From Candidatus Rokuibacteriota bacterium (lineage in GTDB: Bacteria > Methylomirabilota > Methylomirabilia > Rokubacteriales > CSP1-6), in NCBI GenBank assembly GCA_003220535.1, contig QHSU01000064.1, forward strand, positions 1 through 64,000: 64,000 nucleotides of DNA, in the 5' to 3' direction. Shown one piece after another: positions 8,102 through 16,589 of this stretch (its first letter is position 1; each line of letters begins with the position of its first letter). A program made the translations under genes and the position numbers. The notes below the pieces were generated by a model. That model was not told where the DNA came from. It saw nothing but the letters and a program-made list of their open reading frames with translations, and searched no databases.

Positions 8102-8613
8102 CAGTTTCCATCCTCGAGCGCGAAGCTCTCGACGAACCTCCGAAACTCGGCGCGCCGCTCGTCGAACGACGGCGGTGGCGCGGCGTAGACGAAATCGTAG
8201 ACACAGCGCTCGTCCTTCATCACGTATGCCTCGATCCGGGTCGGCGCGTCGGCGGCGTTCAGCCGGCCGTCCAGCACCCGACGCACCGCCGGTCGCCCGT
8301 TCAGCGAGATCTCCTCCTGTTCGATGGTCGCGCGGTCACGCAGCCCGATCAACAGGTGCCCCAACAGCAGATCGGTGCTCCGGGACCGCGCGTGATCGTC
8401 ACACTGCGCGTTCGCCAGCATCGCCGCCGTCCCATCGTGGTGCCGCAGCTCGAGGTCGGCCTTGCTCTCGGCGGTCACGGACCAGTCGGCCCCGGGGAGC
8501 GTGACGCGGTAGCCCTTGGCCGAGTGATACACGCCGTTCTCGATCCGCCGGCCCGCGCATCCGGTGAGGACCACGAAGGCTCCGAGCACGAGCGCCACTG
8601 GCGCCGGGCGCAC
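8101..8613 (-). CDS. Putative lipoprotein of unknown function next to mlaE
   Basis: 170 aa from a GTG at 8613. The N-terminus is a lipoprotein signal (VALVLGAFVVLTGC, lipobox LTGC with Cys 19). The mature part has no motif I recognise; it contains GYRVTLPGADWSV near the start and ends in a helical region (DERRAEFRRFVESFALED). It begins 7 bp after hisIE and its stop overlaps the mlaE start. Position alone suggests a role in the Mla-like lipid pathway, which is inference. Confidence 0.8.
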   Translation of the reverse strand: MRPAPVALVLGAFVVLTGCAGRRIENGVYHSAKGYRVTLPGADWSVTAESKADLELRHHDGTAAMLANAQCDDHARSRSTDLLLGHLLIGLRDRATIEQEEISLNGRPAVRRVLDGRLNAADAPTRIEAYVMKDERCVYDFVYAAPPPSFDERRAEFRRFVESFALEDGN

Positions 8614-8620
8614 GCGGCCG

Positions 8621-9268
8621 CTACCGATCCGGCGTGGGTCGTCCCGCGTGGCGTCGCGCCAGCTCTTTCAGGACCTCGCGGAGCGGAATCCCACGCGCGC
8701 CGAGCAGCACGAGGGTGTGGAACCACAGGTCGGCCACCTCTTCCGTAACGCGCCGGTCTCCCTGACCGCCGAGAGCCGCCGTGATCACCTCGGTGGCCTC
8801 TTCGCCGATCTTCCGGCACACTTCCGGCTCGCCCGCCGCCAGCAGGCCGGCGACGTACGATCCCGCCGGACGGCTCGCCTTTCTCTCCTCGATGGTGCGC
8901 TCGAGCCGCTCGAGCATGCCCGACGGCGCAGGACGGGGATCGACCGAGCTTCCCTTGAGCGCCGTGAAGAAGCACGTCCGCTGCCCGGTGTGGCAGGCGA
9001 CGCCCTCCTGGTGCACCTGGACGAGGAGCGTGTCACCGTCGCAGTCGGCGAAGACCGACTGGACGTGCTGGACGTGTCCGGACGTCTCCCCCTTCCGCCA
9101 GGACTTGCCGCGCGAGCGCGACCAGAAATGGGTGACGCCGCTCGACAGCGTCTTCTCGACGGCAGCGCGATCCATCCAGGCGACCATGAGCAGTTCGCCG
9201 GTGTCGGCCTCCTGGACGACGGCCGGGATCAGGCCCTCGCCGTCGAACCGCAGCTCGTCGAGCGTCAC
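8621..9268 (-). CDS. hisIE: Phosphoribosyl-AMP cyclohydrolase / phosphoribosyl-ATP pyrophosphatase (HisIE)
   Basis: 215 aa from a GTG at 9268 overlapping the hisF stop (GTGA). The HisI domain (residues 1 to about 110) has the metal-binding [15 protein letters not shown] and the [13 protein letters not shown] cysteines. The HisE domain (about 125-205) has [13 protein letters not shown] and [14 protein letters not shown]. It catalyses steps 2 and 3 of histidine synthesis in one chain. It is the last his gene of the operon. Confidence 0.94.
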   Translation of the reverse strand: MTLDELRFDGEGLIPAVVQEADTGELLMVAWMDRAAVEKTLSSGVTHFWSRSRGKSWRKGETSGHVQHVQSVFADCDGDTLLVQVHQEGVACHTGQRTCFFTALKGSSVDPRPAPSGMLERLERTIEERKASRPAGSYVAGLLAAGEPEVCRKIGEEATEVITAALGGQGDRRVTEEVADLWFHTLVLLGARGIPLREVLKELARRHAGRPTPDR

Positions 9269-10044
9269 GGCTCGCCCCGCACCTCGACACCCCGCGCGTG
9301 CAGATAGGCCTTCGCTTCGGCGATGGTGTGAGTCTCGAAGTGGAAGATCGAGGCGGCGAGCGCCGCGTCGGCGCAGCCCTCGACGAGGCCCTCGTAGAGA
9401 TGCTCGAGCGAGCCGGCGCCACCCGAGGCGATGACGGGCACGGACACGGTCTGCGAGACCAAGCGTGTGAGCTCGAGGTCGTAGCCGTCCTTGGTCCCGT
9501 CGCGATCCATGCTCGTCAGGAGGATCTCGCCCGCGCCGAGCTCGACGGCCTCCCGCGCCCACGCGATCGCGTCGCGGCCCGCCGGGCGCCGGCCGCCGTG
9601 AGTGTAGACGCCCCATCGATCCGGGGCGCCCGGCCGGCTCGGCTCACGACGGGCGTCGATCGCGACCACGATGCACTGGCTCCCGAACCGCTCCACCGCC
9701 TCGCGGATCACCGTGGGGCGCTCGAGGGCGGCGGTGTTCAACGAGACCTTGTCGGCCCCGGCCCGGAGCAGCCGGCGCACGTCGTCGACGGAGCGGATCC
9801 CGCCGCCGACCGTCAGCGGCATGTAGATGCCTTCCGCCGTGCGGCGGACCACGTCGAGCATGGTGTCGCGCGCCTCGTGCGAGGCCGTGATGTCCAGGAA
9901 CACGAGCTCGTCGGCCCCCTGAGCGTCGTACGCGAGCGCGGCCTCGACGGGATCGCCGGCATCGCGCAGATCGACGAACCGTACACCCTTGACGACGCGG
10001 CCGTCCTTCACGTCGAGGCAGGGGATGATGCGCTTGGCCAGCAC
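9265..10044 (-). CDS. hisF: Imidazole glycerol phosphate synthase, cyclase subunit
   Basis: 259 aa (beta/alpha)8 barrel. The catalytic aspartates are in [12 protein letters not shown] (Asp 11) and in [15 protein letters not shown]. HisF uses ammonia from HisH to make imidazole glycerol phosphate and AICAR. A stretch of about 12 residues rich in R and P ([16 protein letters not shown]) precedes YTHGGRRP. It is 3 bp from hisA and overlaps hisIE. Confidence 0.96.
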   Translation of the reverse strand: MLAKRIIPCLDVKDGRVVKGVRFVDLRDAGDPVEAALAYDAQGADELVFLDITASHEARDTMLDVVRRTAEGIYMPLTVGGGIRSVDDVRRLLRAGADKVSLNTAALERPTVIREAVERFGSQCIVVAIDARREPSRPGAPDRWGVYTHGGRRPAGRDAIAWAREAVELGAGEILLTSMDRDGTKDGYDLELTRLVSQTVSVPVIASGGAGSLEHLYEGLVEGCADAALAASIFHFETHTIAEAKAYLHARGVEVRGEP

Positions 10045-10047
10045 GGC

Positions 10048-10800
10048 TCAGGCTCGGCGAGGGCCGGCCACGCCGCCGCTCGAAGCGCTCGCTTCCTTCG
10101 CGCGGCGCAAGTCGATCGCGCCCGTATAGAGGGCGCGGCCGACGACCGCGCCGACGACGCCGGGGATCGCGGCCAGCCGCATGAGGTCCTCGACCCGTCC
10201 GACGCCTCCCGAGGCGAGGATCGGCATCTCGACCTGGCGCGCGAGCGCCGCCGTGTCGTCGACGTTGGGCCCCGTCTCGGTCCCGTCGCGGCTCACGTCG
10301 GTGTAGAGCAGCGCCGCCGCGCCCGCGTCGCGCGCCCGCGCGCCGACCTCCGCCACCGTGTCGTCCACCACCTCGGTCCAGCCCTTCACGGCCACGCGCG
10401 GGCCGCGGGCGTCCACGGCGACGATGATCCGTCCGGCGTGTCGTCGGCAGACGTCGCTCAAGAACGCGCGGTCGAGTGCCGCGCGCGTCCCCACCACCAC
10501 CCACCGGGCGCCCGTCTCGAGGGCCGAGTCGACGGCCCGCAGATCGCGCAGCCCGCCTCCGACCTCGACCGGCACCGGCATCATGGCGGCGACGATCTTC
10601 GTGACGAGCGCGCTCTGCCGCGGCTCGCCGGCGAACGCGCCGTCGAGGTCCACGACGTGAAGGCGTTCGGCACCGAGCTTCTTCCACTGGAGCGCGACCG
10701 CGACGGGATCGTCGGAAAACACGGTCTCCCGGTCGCTCCGGCCCTGGTGCAAGCGCACGCACCGCCCGTCGCGGAGATCGATTGCCGGAATGACGATCAC
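10048..10800 (-). CDS. hisA: ProFAR isomerase
   Basis: 250 aa barrel enzyme that isomerises ProFAR to PRFAR. The N-terminal catalytic segment is IPAIDLRDGRCVRL (Asp 8), and the second aspartate is in YTDVSRDGTETGPN. The start overlaps the hisH stop by 4 bp. The C-terminus (about 15 residues after DLRRAKEAS) is longer than usual and low in complexity. Confidence 0.96.
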   Translation of the reverse strand: MIVIPAIDLRDGRCVRLHQGRSDRETVFSDDPVAVALQWKKLGAERLHVVDLDGAFAGEPRQSALVTKIVAAMMPVPVEVGGGLRDLRAVDSALETGARWVVVGTRAALDRAFLSDVCRRHAGRIIVAVDARGPRVAVKGWTEVVDDTVAEVGARARDAGAAALLYTDVSRDGTETGPNVDDTAALARQVEMPILASGGVGRVEDLMRLAAIPGVVGAVVGRALYTGAIDLRRAKEASASSGGVAGPRRA

Positions 10801-11498
10801 CGTCCGCCCTTCACGACCGCGGCGAAGTTCTCCAGGAGACGGAGGCCCCAGCGCTGACTCTTCTCGGGATGGAACTGGGTCGCGTAGATCCGGCCTCGCT
10901 CGATCGCCGCCGCGAATCGTACACCGTAGTCACACCACGCCACGCGGAGCTCGTCCCCTTGGCTCTTCCGACGCTCAGATCGGGCGCCCGGAGCCACGTG
11001 CGCCTCTGTCAGGCCACCCTCGGCCAAGGCCGTGCTCACGGCCCCCGCTACAACCGGATAGTACGAATGGACGAAGTAGAAGCGGGCGCCCGAGGGGATG
11101 CCGTCGAACAGCCCGAGGTTCCCGGCGTGCTCCACGCGGTTCCAGCCCATGTGGGGAATCTTCGGCCCGGGCGGCAGACGGCGCACGGCACCGGGGACGA
11201 CGTCGAGCCCTCGTCCCTCGCCGAACTCCTCGCTGGTGGAAAACAGGAGCTGATAGCCGAGGCAGATCCCCAGGAACGGCCGACTGCCGTCGAGCGCCCG
11301 GCGGAGGGCGGGCAGCAGGCCCAACCGGTCGAGGTTCGACATCGCGTCGTGAAACGCGCCGTCCCCCGGCAGCACCACCGCCTCCGCGTCGTCGACGGCG
11401 CGCGGATCCTGGGTGATCACCGCCGGGCTGCCAACGCGACGAAACGCCTTCTCGACGGACCCGAGGTTTCCGCGCCCGTAGTCGACGACCGCGATCAT
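10797..11498 (-). CDS. hisH: Imidazole glycerol phosphate synthase, glutamine amidotransferase subunit, with an insert
   Basis: 233 aa class I glutaminase that feeds ammonia to HisF. The nucleophile is Cys 79 in GICLGYQLL, and His 210 and Glu 212 of ATQFHPEKS complete the triad. HisH is usually about 200 aa. The extra length is one in-frame block at residues about 157-187 (10938-11030), rich in A, E, R and S, between FVHSYYPV and WCDYG. All catalytic residues remain, so the enzyme is probably active. Confidence 0.93.
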   Translation of the reverse strand: MIAVVDYGRGNLGSVEKAFRRVGSPAVITQDPRAVDDAEAVVLPGDGAFHDAMSNLDRLGLLPALRRALDGSRPFLGICLGYQLLFSTSEEFGEGRGLDVVPGAVRRLPPGPKIPHMGWNRVEHAGNLGLFDGIPSGARFYFVHSYYPVVAGAVSTALAEGGLTEAHVAPGARSERRKSQGDELRVAWCDYGVRFAAAIERGRIYATQFHPEKSQRWGLRLLENFAAVVKGGR

Positions 11499-11538
11499 AG
11501 ACTCGCCTCGCCTTCGGCTGCGGCTCGCACGGCCACAA

Positions 11539-12144
11539 TCACAGCGCGCCCTTCGTCGAGGGAAGCACGCCGGCGATCCTCGGATTGACGCGCGTCGCCT
11601 CCGCCAGCGCCCGTCCGACGGCCTTGAACACGGCCTCGGTGATGTGGTGGAGATTGTGGCCGTAGTGCATGGTCACGTGCAGCGTCATCTCGGCGTTGAA
11701 CGCGAACGCGCGAAAGAACTCCTGGAGCAGGTCGAGATCGAAGTTCGACACCCGGGCGCGTGCGACCGGCACGCTGAAGACGAGAAAGGGCCGGCCCGAC
11801 AGGTCGACCGACGACGACACCAACGCCTCGTCCATCGGGATATAGGCCGTTCCGTAGCGGACGATGCCCCGCTTGTCGCCGAGCGCCTGCCGGAGCGCTT
11901 GGCCCAGGACGATACCGACGTCCTCCACGGTGTGATGCTGGTCGACCTCGACGTCGCCCTGGGCGTCGACCGCAAGGTCCATCAGCCCGTGCTTCGACCA
12001 CGCCTCCAGCATGTGGCTGAAGAACGGGATCGGCGTCTGCACCTTCGAGGCGCCGGTGCCGTCGAGGTTGAGGTGGAGCGTGATCTCCGTCTCCTTGGTC
12101 TTGCGCTCGACGCGCGCCTGCCGGGTCGTCGTCTCGGAACTCAT
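11539..12144 (-). CDS. hisB: Imidazoleglycerol-phosphate dehydratase
   Basis: 201 aa monofunctional dehydratase without the HisN-type phosphatase domain of enterobacteria. The two metal-binding histidine clusters are DQHHTVEDVGIVLG and HYGHNLHHITEAVFKA. It converts IGP to imidazole acetol phosphate. The start overlaps the hisD stop (ATGA). A 40 bp spacer separates it from hisH. Confidence 0.96.
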   Translation of the reverse strand: MSSETTTRQARVERKTKETEITLHLNLDGTGASKVQTPIPFFSHMLEAWSKHGLMDLAVDAQGDVEVDQHHTVEDVGIVLGQALRQALGDKRGIVRYGTAYIPMDEALVSSSVDLSGRPFLVFSVPVARARVSNFDLDLLQEFFRAFAFNAEMTLHVTMHYGHNLHHITEAVFKAVGRALAEATRVNPRIAGVLPSTKGAL

Positions 12145-13454
12145 GCGCCCCTCCCTCCGTCCCTGTCCAGTCGCAATGCGGCCGCGCTCCCGTGCCCGGC
12201 GAGGCCCTCGATGCGCGTCAGGGTTTTCAGATGCGGGGCGGCGGCGCGCAGCCCACCCCGTGAGTACTCGATGACGCTCGAGCGCTTCACGAAATCTTCC
12301 GTGGACAGCGGCGACGCGAAGCGCGCCGTTCCCGCCGTCGGCAGCACGTGGTTGGGGCCCGCGACGTAGTCACCCACGACCTCGGGCGTGTGCCCGCCCA
12401 TGAACACCGCGCCGGCGTGCCGCACCCGCGCCAGCAGCGCCGCCGGGACGGCGACCAGCAGCTCCAGGTGCTCGGGCGCCAGCCGATTGGCGAGCGTGAC
12501 CGCGTCGTCGAGGCTGCCCACTCGGATCAGCGCGCCGTTCGCCCGGAGCGCTGGCTCGGCGATCGCGCGGCGCGGCAGCGCCGCAAGCTGGCGCTCGAGT
12601 GCCGCGGCCACGAGTGGGATCAGTTCGGCGGCGTCCGTGATGAGGAGCGCGCGGGCCATCGGATCGTGCTCGGCCTGGGCGAGCATGTCCGCGGCGATCC
12701 ACTCAGGGTCCGCGGTGGCGTCCGCGACGACGACGACCTCGCTGGGCCCGGCGACCATGTCGATCCCCACCTCACCGAACACGCGCGCCTTGGCGAGCGC
12801 GACGTAGATGTTGCCCGGTCCGACGATCTTGTCGACCCGGCGGATCAGCCTGGTGCCATACGCGAGGGCGGCGACCGCCTGCGCCCCGCCGATCCGGTAG
12901 CCCTCGGTGACGCCGGCGATGCGCGCGGCGGCGAGGACCACGGGTTCGATCCGCCCATCGCGTCCCGCGGGCGTGACGAGCACGATCTCCCGGACGCCCG
13001 CGACGCGGGCCGGAACGACCGTCATCAACACCGTCGAGGGATACGCGGCCCGCCCGCCGGGGACGTAGACGCCGACGCGGTCGAGGGGGCGAATCTCCTG
13101 GCCCAGGACGGACCCGTGCTCGTCGGTCATGCGCCACGATTTCGGCATCGCGGCGGCGTGATACCGCTCGATGCGGTCGGCGGCGTATTCGAGGGCGGCC
13201 CGGACGTCGGAGGCGATGTCGCGTTCGGCCGCCGCGAAGTCTGCGGGCGCCAGTGTGAGCTCGGCGGCCTCGGCGGGGCGCCAGCCGTCGAGTCGCGCCG
13301 TCGACTCGCAGAGCGCCGCGTCGCCGCGCGCCCGCACGTCGGCGAGGATCGAGTCGACCGTCCGATGGATCTCGGGCGCGACCGCCTCGGGCGAGCGCTC
13401 GAGCGCCGTGACGACCGCGTCGATCCCCGGCCGCGCATCGAGCGTGCGGATCAT
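12141..13454 (-). CDS. hisD: Histidinol dehydrogenase
   Basis: 437 aa from the ATG at 13454, which overlaps the hisG stop (ATGA). The frame is open far upstream, but the protein begins with MIRTLDARPG and matches the family length. Typical motifs are YVPGGRAAYPSTVLMT, GPGNIYVALAK, DMVAGPSEVVVVAD and APEHLEL. It performs the two NAD-dependent oxidations from histidinol to histidine using a zinc site. Confidence 0.95.
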   Translation of the reverse strand: MIRTLDARPGIDAVVTALERSPEAVAPEIHRTVDSILADVRARGDAALCESTARLDGWRPAEAAELTLAPADFAAAERDIASDVRAALEYAADRIERYHAAAMPKSWRMTDEHGSVLGQEIRPLDRVGVYVPGGRAAYPSTVLMTVVPARVAGVREIVLVTPAGRDGRIEPVVLAAARIAGVTEGYRIGGAQAVAALAYGTRLIRRVDKIVGPGNIYVALAKARVFGEVGIDMVAGPSEVVVVADATADPEWIAADMLAQAEHDPMARALLITDAAELIPLVAAALERQLAALPRRAIAEPALRANGALIRVGSLDDAVTLANRLAPEHLELLVAVPAALLARVRHAGAVFMGGHTPEVVGDYVAGPNHVLPTAGTARFASPLSTEDFVKRSSVIEYSRGGLRAAAPHLKTLTRIEGLAGHGSAAALRLDRDGGRGA

Positions 13455-14149
13455 GACCGCGGACCTCGCGGCGCGGACTGCGCCCGACCCCCGGCCTGGC
13501 GCGGAGCGGGATCGCTCCGCAGCGCGGCTTTCATCTCGTCGATGAGCCCGGTGACTGCCGCGTGCTCCGTCTTCATCGACGCGCGGTTGACGATGAGACG
13601 CGCGGTGGACCGCGTGATCTCGGCGACCTCGACCAGGCCGTTCGCTCGCAGTGTTTCGCCCGACTGGACCAGGTCGACGATGCGCTCCGCCAGCCCGACG
13701 AGCGGCGCGAGCTCGATGGAGCCATCGAGGCGCACGATCTCGACCTGGACGCCCCGACCGGTGAAGTACTGCTCGGCCAGCCGGGGATACTTCGTCGCGA
13801 CCCGCACCCACGACCACTTCGCCGGATCGTCGCGCTCCCAGAGCTCGCGCAGTTCCGCCACGACGAGCCGGCAGAATCCGAACCCGAGGTCGAGCGGCTC
13901 GTAGACGTCCGGCTCCTGCTCCAGCAGGATGTCCTTGCCGACGATCCCCAGGTCGGCGGCGCCGTACACAACGTACGCCGGGACGTCGACCGGCTTCAGG
14001 AAGAGCATGCGCAGCCCGCGCCGGGGGTCGGTGAAGATCAGACGGCGCGAGTCCTGGTCGATGCCCTCGACGCCGAGGTCGTGCAGCAGCTCGAGCGCCC
14101 CGTCGAGCAGGCGTCCCTTCGGCAGCGCGAGCGTGAGTCGATCCTTCAC
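13451..14149 (-). CDS. hisG: ATP phosphoribosyltransferase, short (HisG-S) form
   Basis: 232 aa. It condenses ATP with PRPP, the first and feedback-regulated step of histidine synthesis. LALPKGRLLDGALELL is the N-terminal signature, and DIVLVGKD appears here as ADLGIVGKDILLE. ATK(Y)PRLAEQYF and the E-rich PRPP loop follow. It lacks the C-terminal regulatory domain of the long form, so it should need a HisZ partner, which is not in the window. First gene of the his operon. Confidence 0.94.
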   Translation of the reverse strand: MKDRLTLALPKGRLLDGALELLHDLGVEGIDQDSRRLIFTDPRRGLRMLFLKPVDVPAYVVYGAADLGIVGKDILLEQEPDVYEPLDLGFGFCRLVVAELRELWERDDPAKWSWVRVATKYPRLAEQYFTGRGVQVEIVRLDGSIELAPLVGLAERIVDLVQSGETLRANGLVEVAEITRSTARLIVNRASMKTEHAAVTGLIDEMKAALRSDPAPRQAGGRAQSAPRGPRS

Positions 14150-14200
14150 GTGCGCCGCTCGATGCGTGCACCAGGTGACGCTATCTTGGTTAGTCGCCGC

Positions 14201-14240
14201 GCCTCGGCCGGCGGGGCCCCAGCCCCGCGACGGCCTGCGG
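14201..14240 (+). repeat. 40 bp intergenic hairpin repeat, copy A
   Basis: Between hisG and prmC. Starts gcctcggccggcggggcc and contains the hairpin GCGGGGC-ccca-GCCCCGC. It matches copy B (58369-58408) at 39 of 40 positions. Copy C (57101-57138) is the same unit in inverse orientation with two 1 bp deletions and one further mismatch. All three lie between genes, like REP elements. Confidence 0.75.
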
Positions 14241-14270
14241 CGCGCACGACGGTCACCAGCCGCGCGGGCA

Positions 14271-15137
14271 TCACGCCCTCCCCGCGACGAACCGGTCGAT
14301 CCCGGCGAGGTCGGCGCGGACGGCCACCTGCGCGAACCCTGCCGCCTGGAAGAGCGCGGCCGTGGCCGGCGCCTGGGCGGCGCCGGCGGTCTCGACGACG
14401 AGCACGCCGGACGAACACAAGCCGCGGCGGGCGACCGCGGCGATTCTCCTGATCAGCGCGAGACCGTCGGCGCCTCCGTCCAGCGCGAGCATCGGGTCGT
14501 GGGTCCGGACCTCCGGCGGAAGCTCGGACACGAGCGCGGTCGGCAGGTACGGTGGGTTGCTCACGATCAGATCGGCGCCCGGATCGCTGATCCCGTCGAG
14601 CAGATCGGCGACCACGACCCTGATGCGCGCCGAGAGCTGGAGGGCTCGCACGTTCTCCCGCGCCACCGCCGCGGCAGCGGGCGACACGTCGATGGCGACC
14701 ACGTCGAGATCCGACCGCTCGGCGGCCAGCGCGCACGCGATGCACCCCGACCCGGTGCCGACGTCGATCGCCAGGACCCGTCGGCCGGCGGCGGGCGGCG
14801 GCAGGAGCTCCAGCGCCCACTCCACGAGCGTCTCGGTCTCGGGCCTCGGCACGAGCACGGCCTCCGTGAGGCGGACGCGCACGCCGCGGAACTCCTCCCA
14901 GCCGAGGATTCGCTGCAGCGGCTCGCGGCTCGCGCGCCGGCGCACGGCATGAGCGTACCGCTCGGCGAGGGGTTCCGGGAGGGTTCCCGCAAGATCCAGC
15001 CGGACGCCGACCCGGCCGACGCCGAGCAGACCGGCGAGCAGCCACTCGGCCTCGACCCGGGCGCTCGCGAGCCCGGCGGCCTCCAGCGCGGTCGTGGCGG
15101 CGTCGAGTTCTGCTCCGAACGTCGCGGCGGGGCCCAT
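14271..15137 (-). CDS. prmC: Release factor glutamine methyltransferase
   Basis: 288 aa from the ATG at 15137 (the frame is open well beyond). PrmC methylates the glutamine of the GGQ motif of release factors with SAM. The SAM site is IDVGTGSGCIA and the catalytic motif is NPPY in DLIVSNPPYLPTA. The N-terminal helical domain has RVEAEWLLAGLL and PLQRILGWEEFRG. The start overlaps the stop of prfA (TGATG), its substrate gene. Confidence 0.95.
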   Translation of the reverse strand: MGPAATFGAELDAATTALEAAGLASARVEAEWLLAGLLGVGRVGVRLDLAGTLPEPLAERYAHAVRRRASREPLQRILGWEEFRGVRVRLTEAVLVPRPETETLVEWALELLPPPAAGRRVLAIDVGTGSGCIACALAAERSDLDVVAIDVSPAAAAVARENVRALQLSARIRVVVADLLDGISDPGADLIVSNPPYLPTALVSELPPEVRTHDPMLALDGGADGLALIRRIAAVARRGLCSSGVLVVETAGAAQAPATAALFQAAGFAQVAVRADLAGIDRFVAGRA

Positions 15138-16210
15138 CAGTGCTCTACCCTCTGGAGCCGCTCGGCCTCCTCGGCCGCGACGAGCGCGTCGACCAGCTCG
15201 TCGAGGTCGCCCTCGAGCACGGCCGGCAGCCGATGGAGCGTGAGTCCGATGCGATGGTCGGTCACCCGCGCCTGCGGAAAGTTGTAGGTGCGGATCCGCT
15301 CGCTGCGCTCGCCCGTGCCGACCTGGCTGCGGCGGTCGGCCGCGATGGCCGCCTGCTGCTCTTCCTGCGCGCGCTCCAGCAGCCGCGCCTTGAGGACGCG
15401 CATCGCCTTCGCCCGGTTCTTGATCTGCGACCGCTCGTCCTGGCACGTCACGACGAGCCCCGTCGGCAGGTGGGTGATTCGCACGGCCGAATCCGTCGTG
15501 TTGACGCCCTGCCCGCCGGGGCCCGACGAGCGGTAGACGTCGACCCGGAGGTCCTTCTCCTCGACCTTGACGTCGACGTCCTCGGCCTCCGGAAGCACGG
15601 CGACGGTCACGGTCGAGGTATGGATCCGGCCGCTCGCTTCGGTCACCGGCACGCGTTGCACCCGATGCACGCCCCGCTCGAATTTCAGACGGCTCCAGGC
15701 GCCGCGCCCCTGGACGAACAGGATCACGTCCTTGAATCCGCCGACTCCGGTGGCGCTGGCGTCCATGAGCTCGACGCGCCACCGCTGACGCTCGGCGTAC
15801 TTCGTGTACATCCGGGTGAGGTCGGCGGCGAAGAGGGCCGCCTCGTCGCCGCCCGCGCCGGCGCGGATCTCGACGAAGACGTTCTTCTCGTCGTTCGGAT
15901 CCCGCGGCAGCAGGAGCCGCTTCAGCTCTTCCTCGAGCGCCGCCTGCCGGCCGGTGAGCTCGTCGATCTCCGCCTGGGCGAGCTCGGCGAGCTCGCGGTC
16001 GCCGCCCTCGGCGAGGATGTGGCGCGCCTCGCCGATGCGTCGGAGCACATCGCGGTACGCGGTGAAGCGCTCGACGATCTCGACGGTGTCGGCGTGCTCC
16101 TTCCGGAGCCGGGCGTACTCGGCGGGCCGGCCGAAGATGGCGGGGTCGGACAGCGCCCGGGCGATCTCGTTGGACCGCTCTTCGATGTGGCGGAGCTTGT
16201 CAAACAGCAT
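15137..16210 (-). CDS. prfA: Peptide chain release factor 1
   Basis: 357 aa, the standard RF1 length. It recognises UAA and UAG stop codons. The anticodon-mimic loop reads [13 protein letters not shown] (the PxT motif of RF1), and the hydrolysis motif is [14 protein letters not shown]. The residue after GGQ is G rather than the more frequent H. It is coupled to prmC downstream, the usual partnership. Confidence 0.97.
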   Translation of the reverse strand: MLFDKLRHIEERSNEIARALSDPAIFGRPAEYARLRKEHADTVEIVERFTAYRDVLRRIGEARHILAEGGDRELAELAQAEIDELTGRQAALEEELKRLLLPRDPNDEKNVFVEIRAGAGGDEAALFAADLTRMYTKYAERQRWRVELMDASATGVGGFKDVILFVQGRGAWSRLKFERGVHRVQRVPVTEASGRIHTSTVTVAVLPEAEDVDVKVEEKDLRVDVYRSSGPGGQGVNTTDSAVRITHLPTGLVVTCQDERSQIKNRAKAMRVLKARLLERAQEEQQAAIAADRRSQVGTGERSERIRTYNFPQARVTDHRIGLTLHRLPAVLEGDLDELVDALVAAEEAERLQRVEH

Positions 16211-16250
16211 CGCGGCTCAGGGCGCCCCTTCGCGGGGACGGCTCGACGGG

Positions 16251-16286
16251 CAAACAAAAAGCCGGCGGGAATCCAACCCCACCGGC
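16251..16286 (-). terminator. Rho-independent terminator after rpmE
   Basis: On the minus strand the stem GCCGGTGGG (16286-16278) pairs with CCCGCCGGC (16269-16261) with one G-U pair and an 8 nt loop. A run of five U, then G and UUU, follows at once. It sits 14 bp after the rpmE stop and would separate rpmE from prfA-prmC. Confidence 0.88.
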
Positions 16287-16299
16287 TTCGGAACGGACG

Positions 16300-16512
16300 C
16301 TACGAGGACGCGGGCTGGCGCCGGTACTTCCGCTGGAAGCGCTCGACGCGACCCGCGGTGTCCATGAGCTTGTGCTTGCCGGTGTAGAAGGGATGGCACT
16401 TCGAGCAGACCTCCACGTGGATGTTGGGCCGAGTAGAGCGGGTGTGAACCACCTCTCCGCACGCGCACGTGATGGTCGTGTCCACATAGTCCGGATGAAT
16501 GCCCACCTTCAC
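16300..16512 (-). CDS. rpmE: 50S ribosomal protein L31 (zinc-binding type)
   Basis: 70 aa from the GTG at 16512, which has a GAGGGGG ribosome site 8 bases upstream. A GTG three codons earlier is too close to that site. The protein reads [16 protein letters not shown], then a CxC and later a CxxC pair in [15 protein letters not shown], the zinc-binding form of L31. It follows rho and is closed by a strong terminator. Confidence 0.94.
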   Translation of the reverse strand: MKVGIHPDYVDTTITCACGEVVHTRSTRPNIHVEVCSKCHPFYTGKHKLMDTAGRVERFQRKYRRQPASS

Positions 16513-16589
16513 TTTCGCCACCCCCTCAAGCCCTCTAACAATACCAGCCCTGGCCGGAACACGCAAAACTGTGCGGACTTCGGCCGGAT

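Noticed and set aside
12141..14171. 676-codon frame that would extend hisD over hisG
   Set aside because: HisD homology begins at the ATG at 13454, and hisG occupies the upstream part in another frame.
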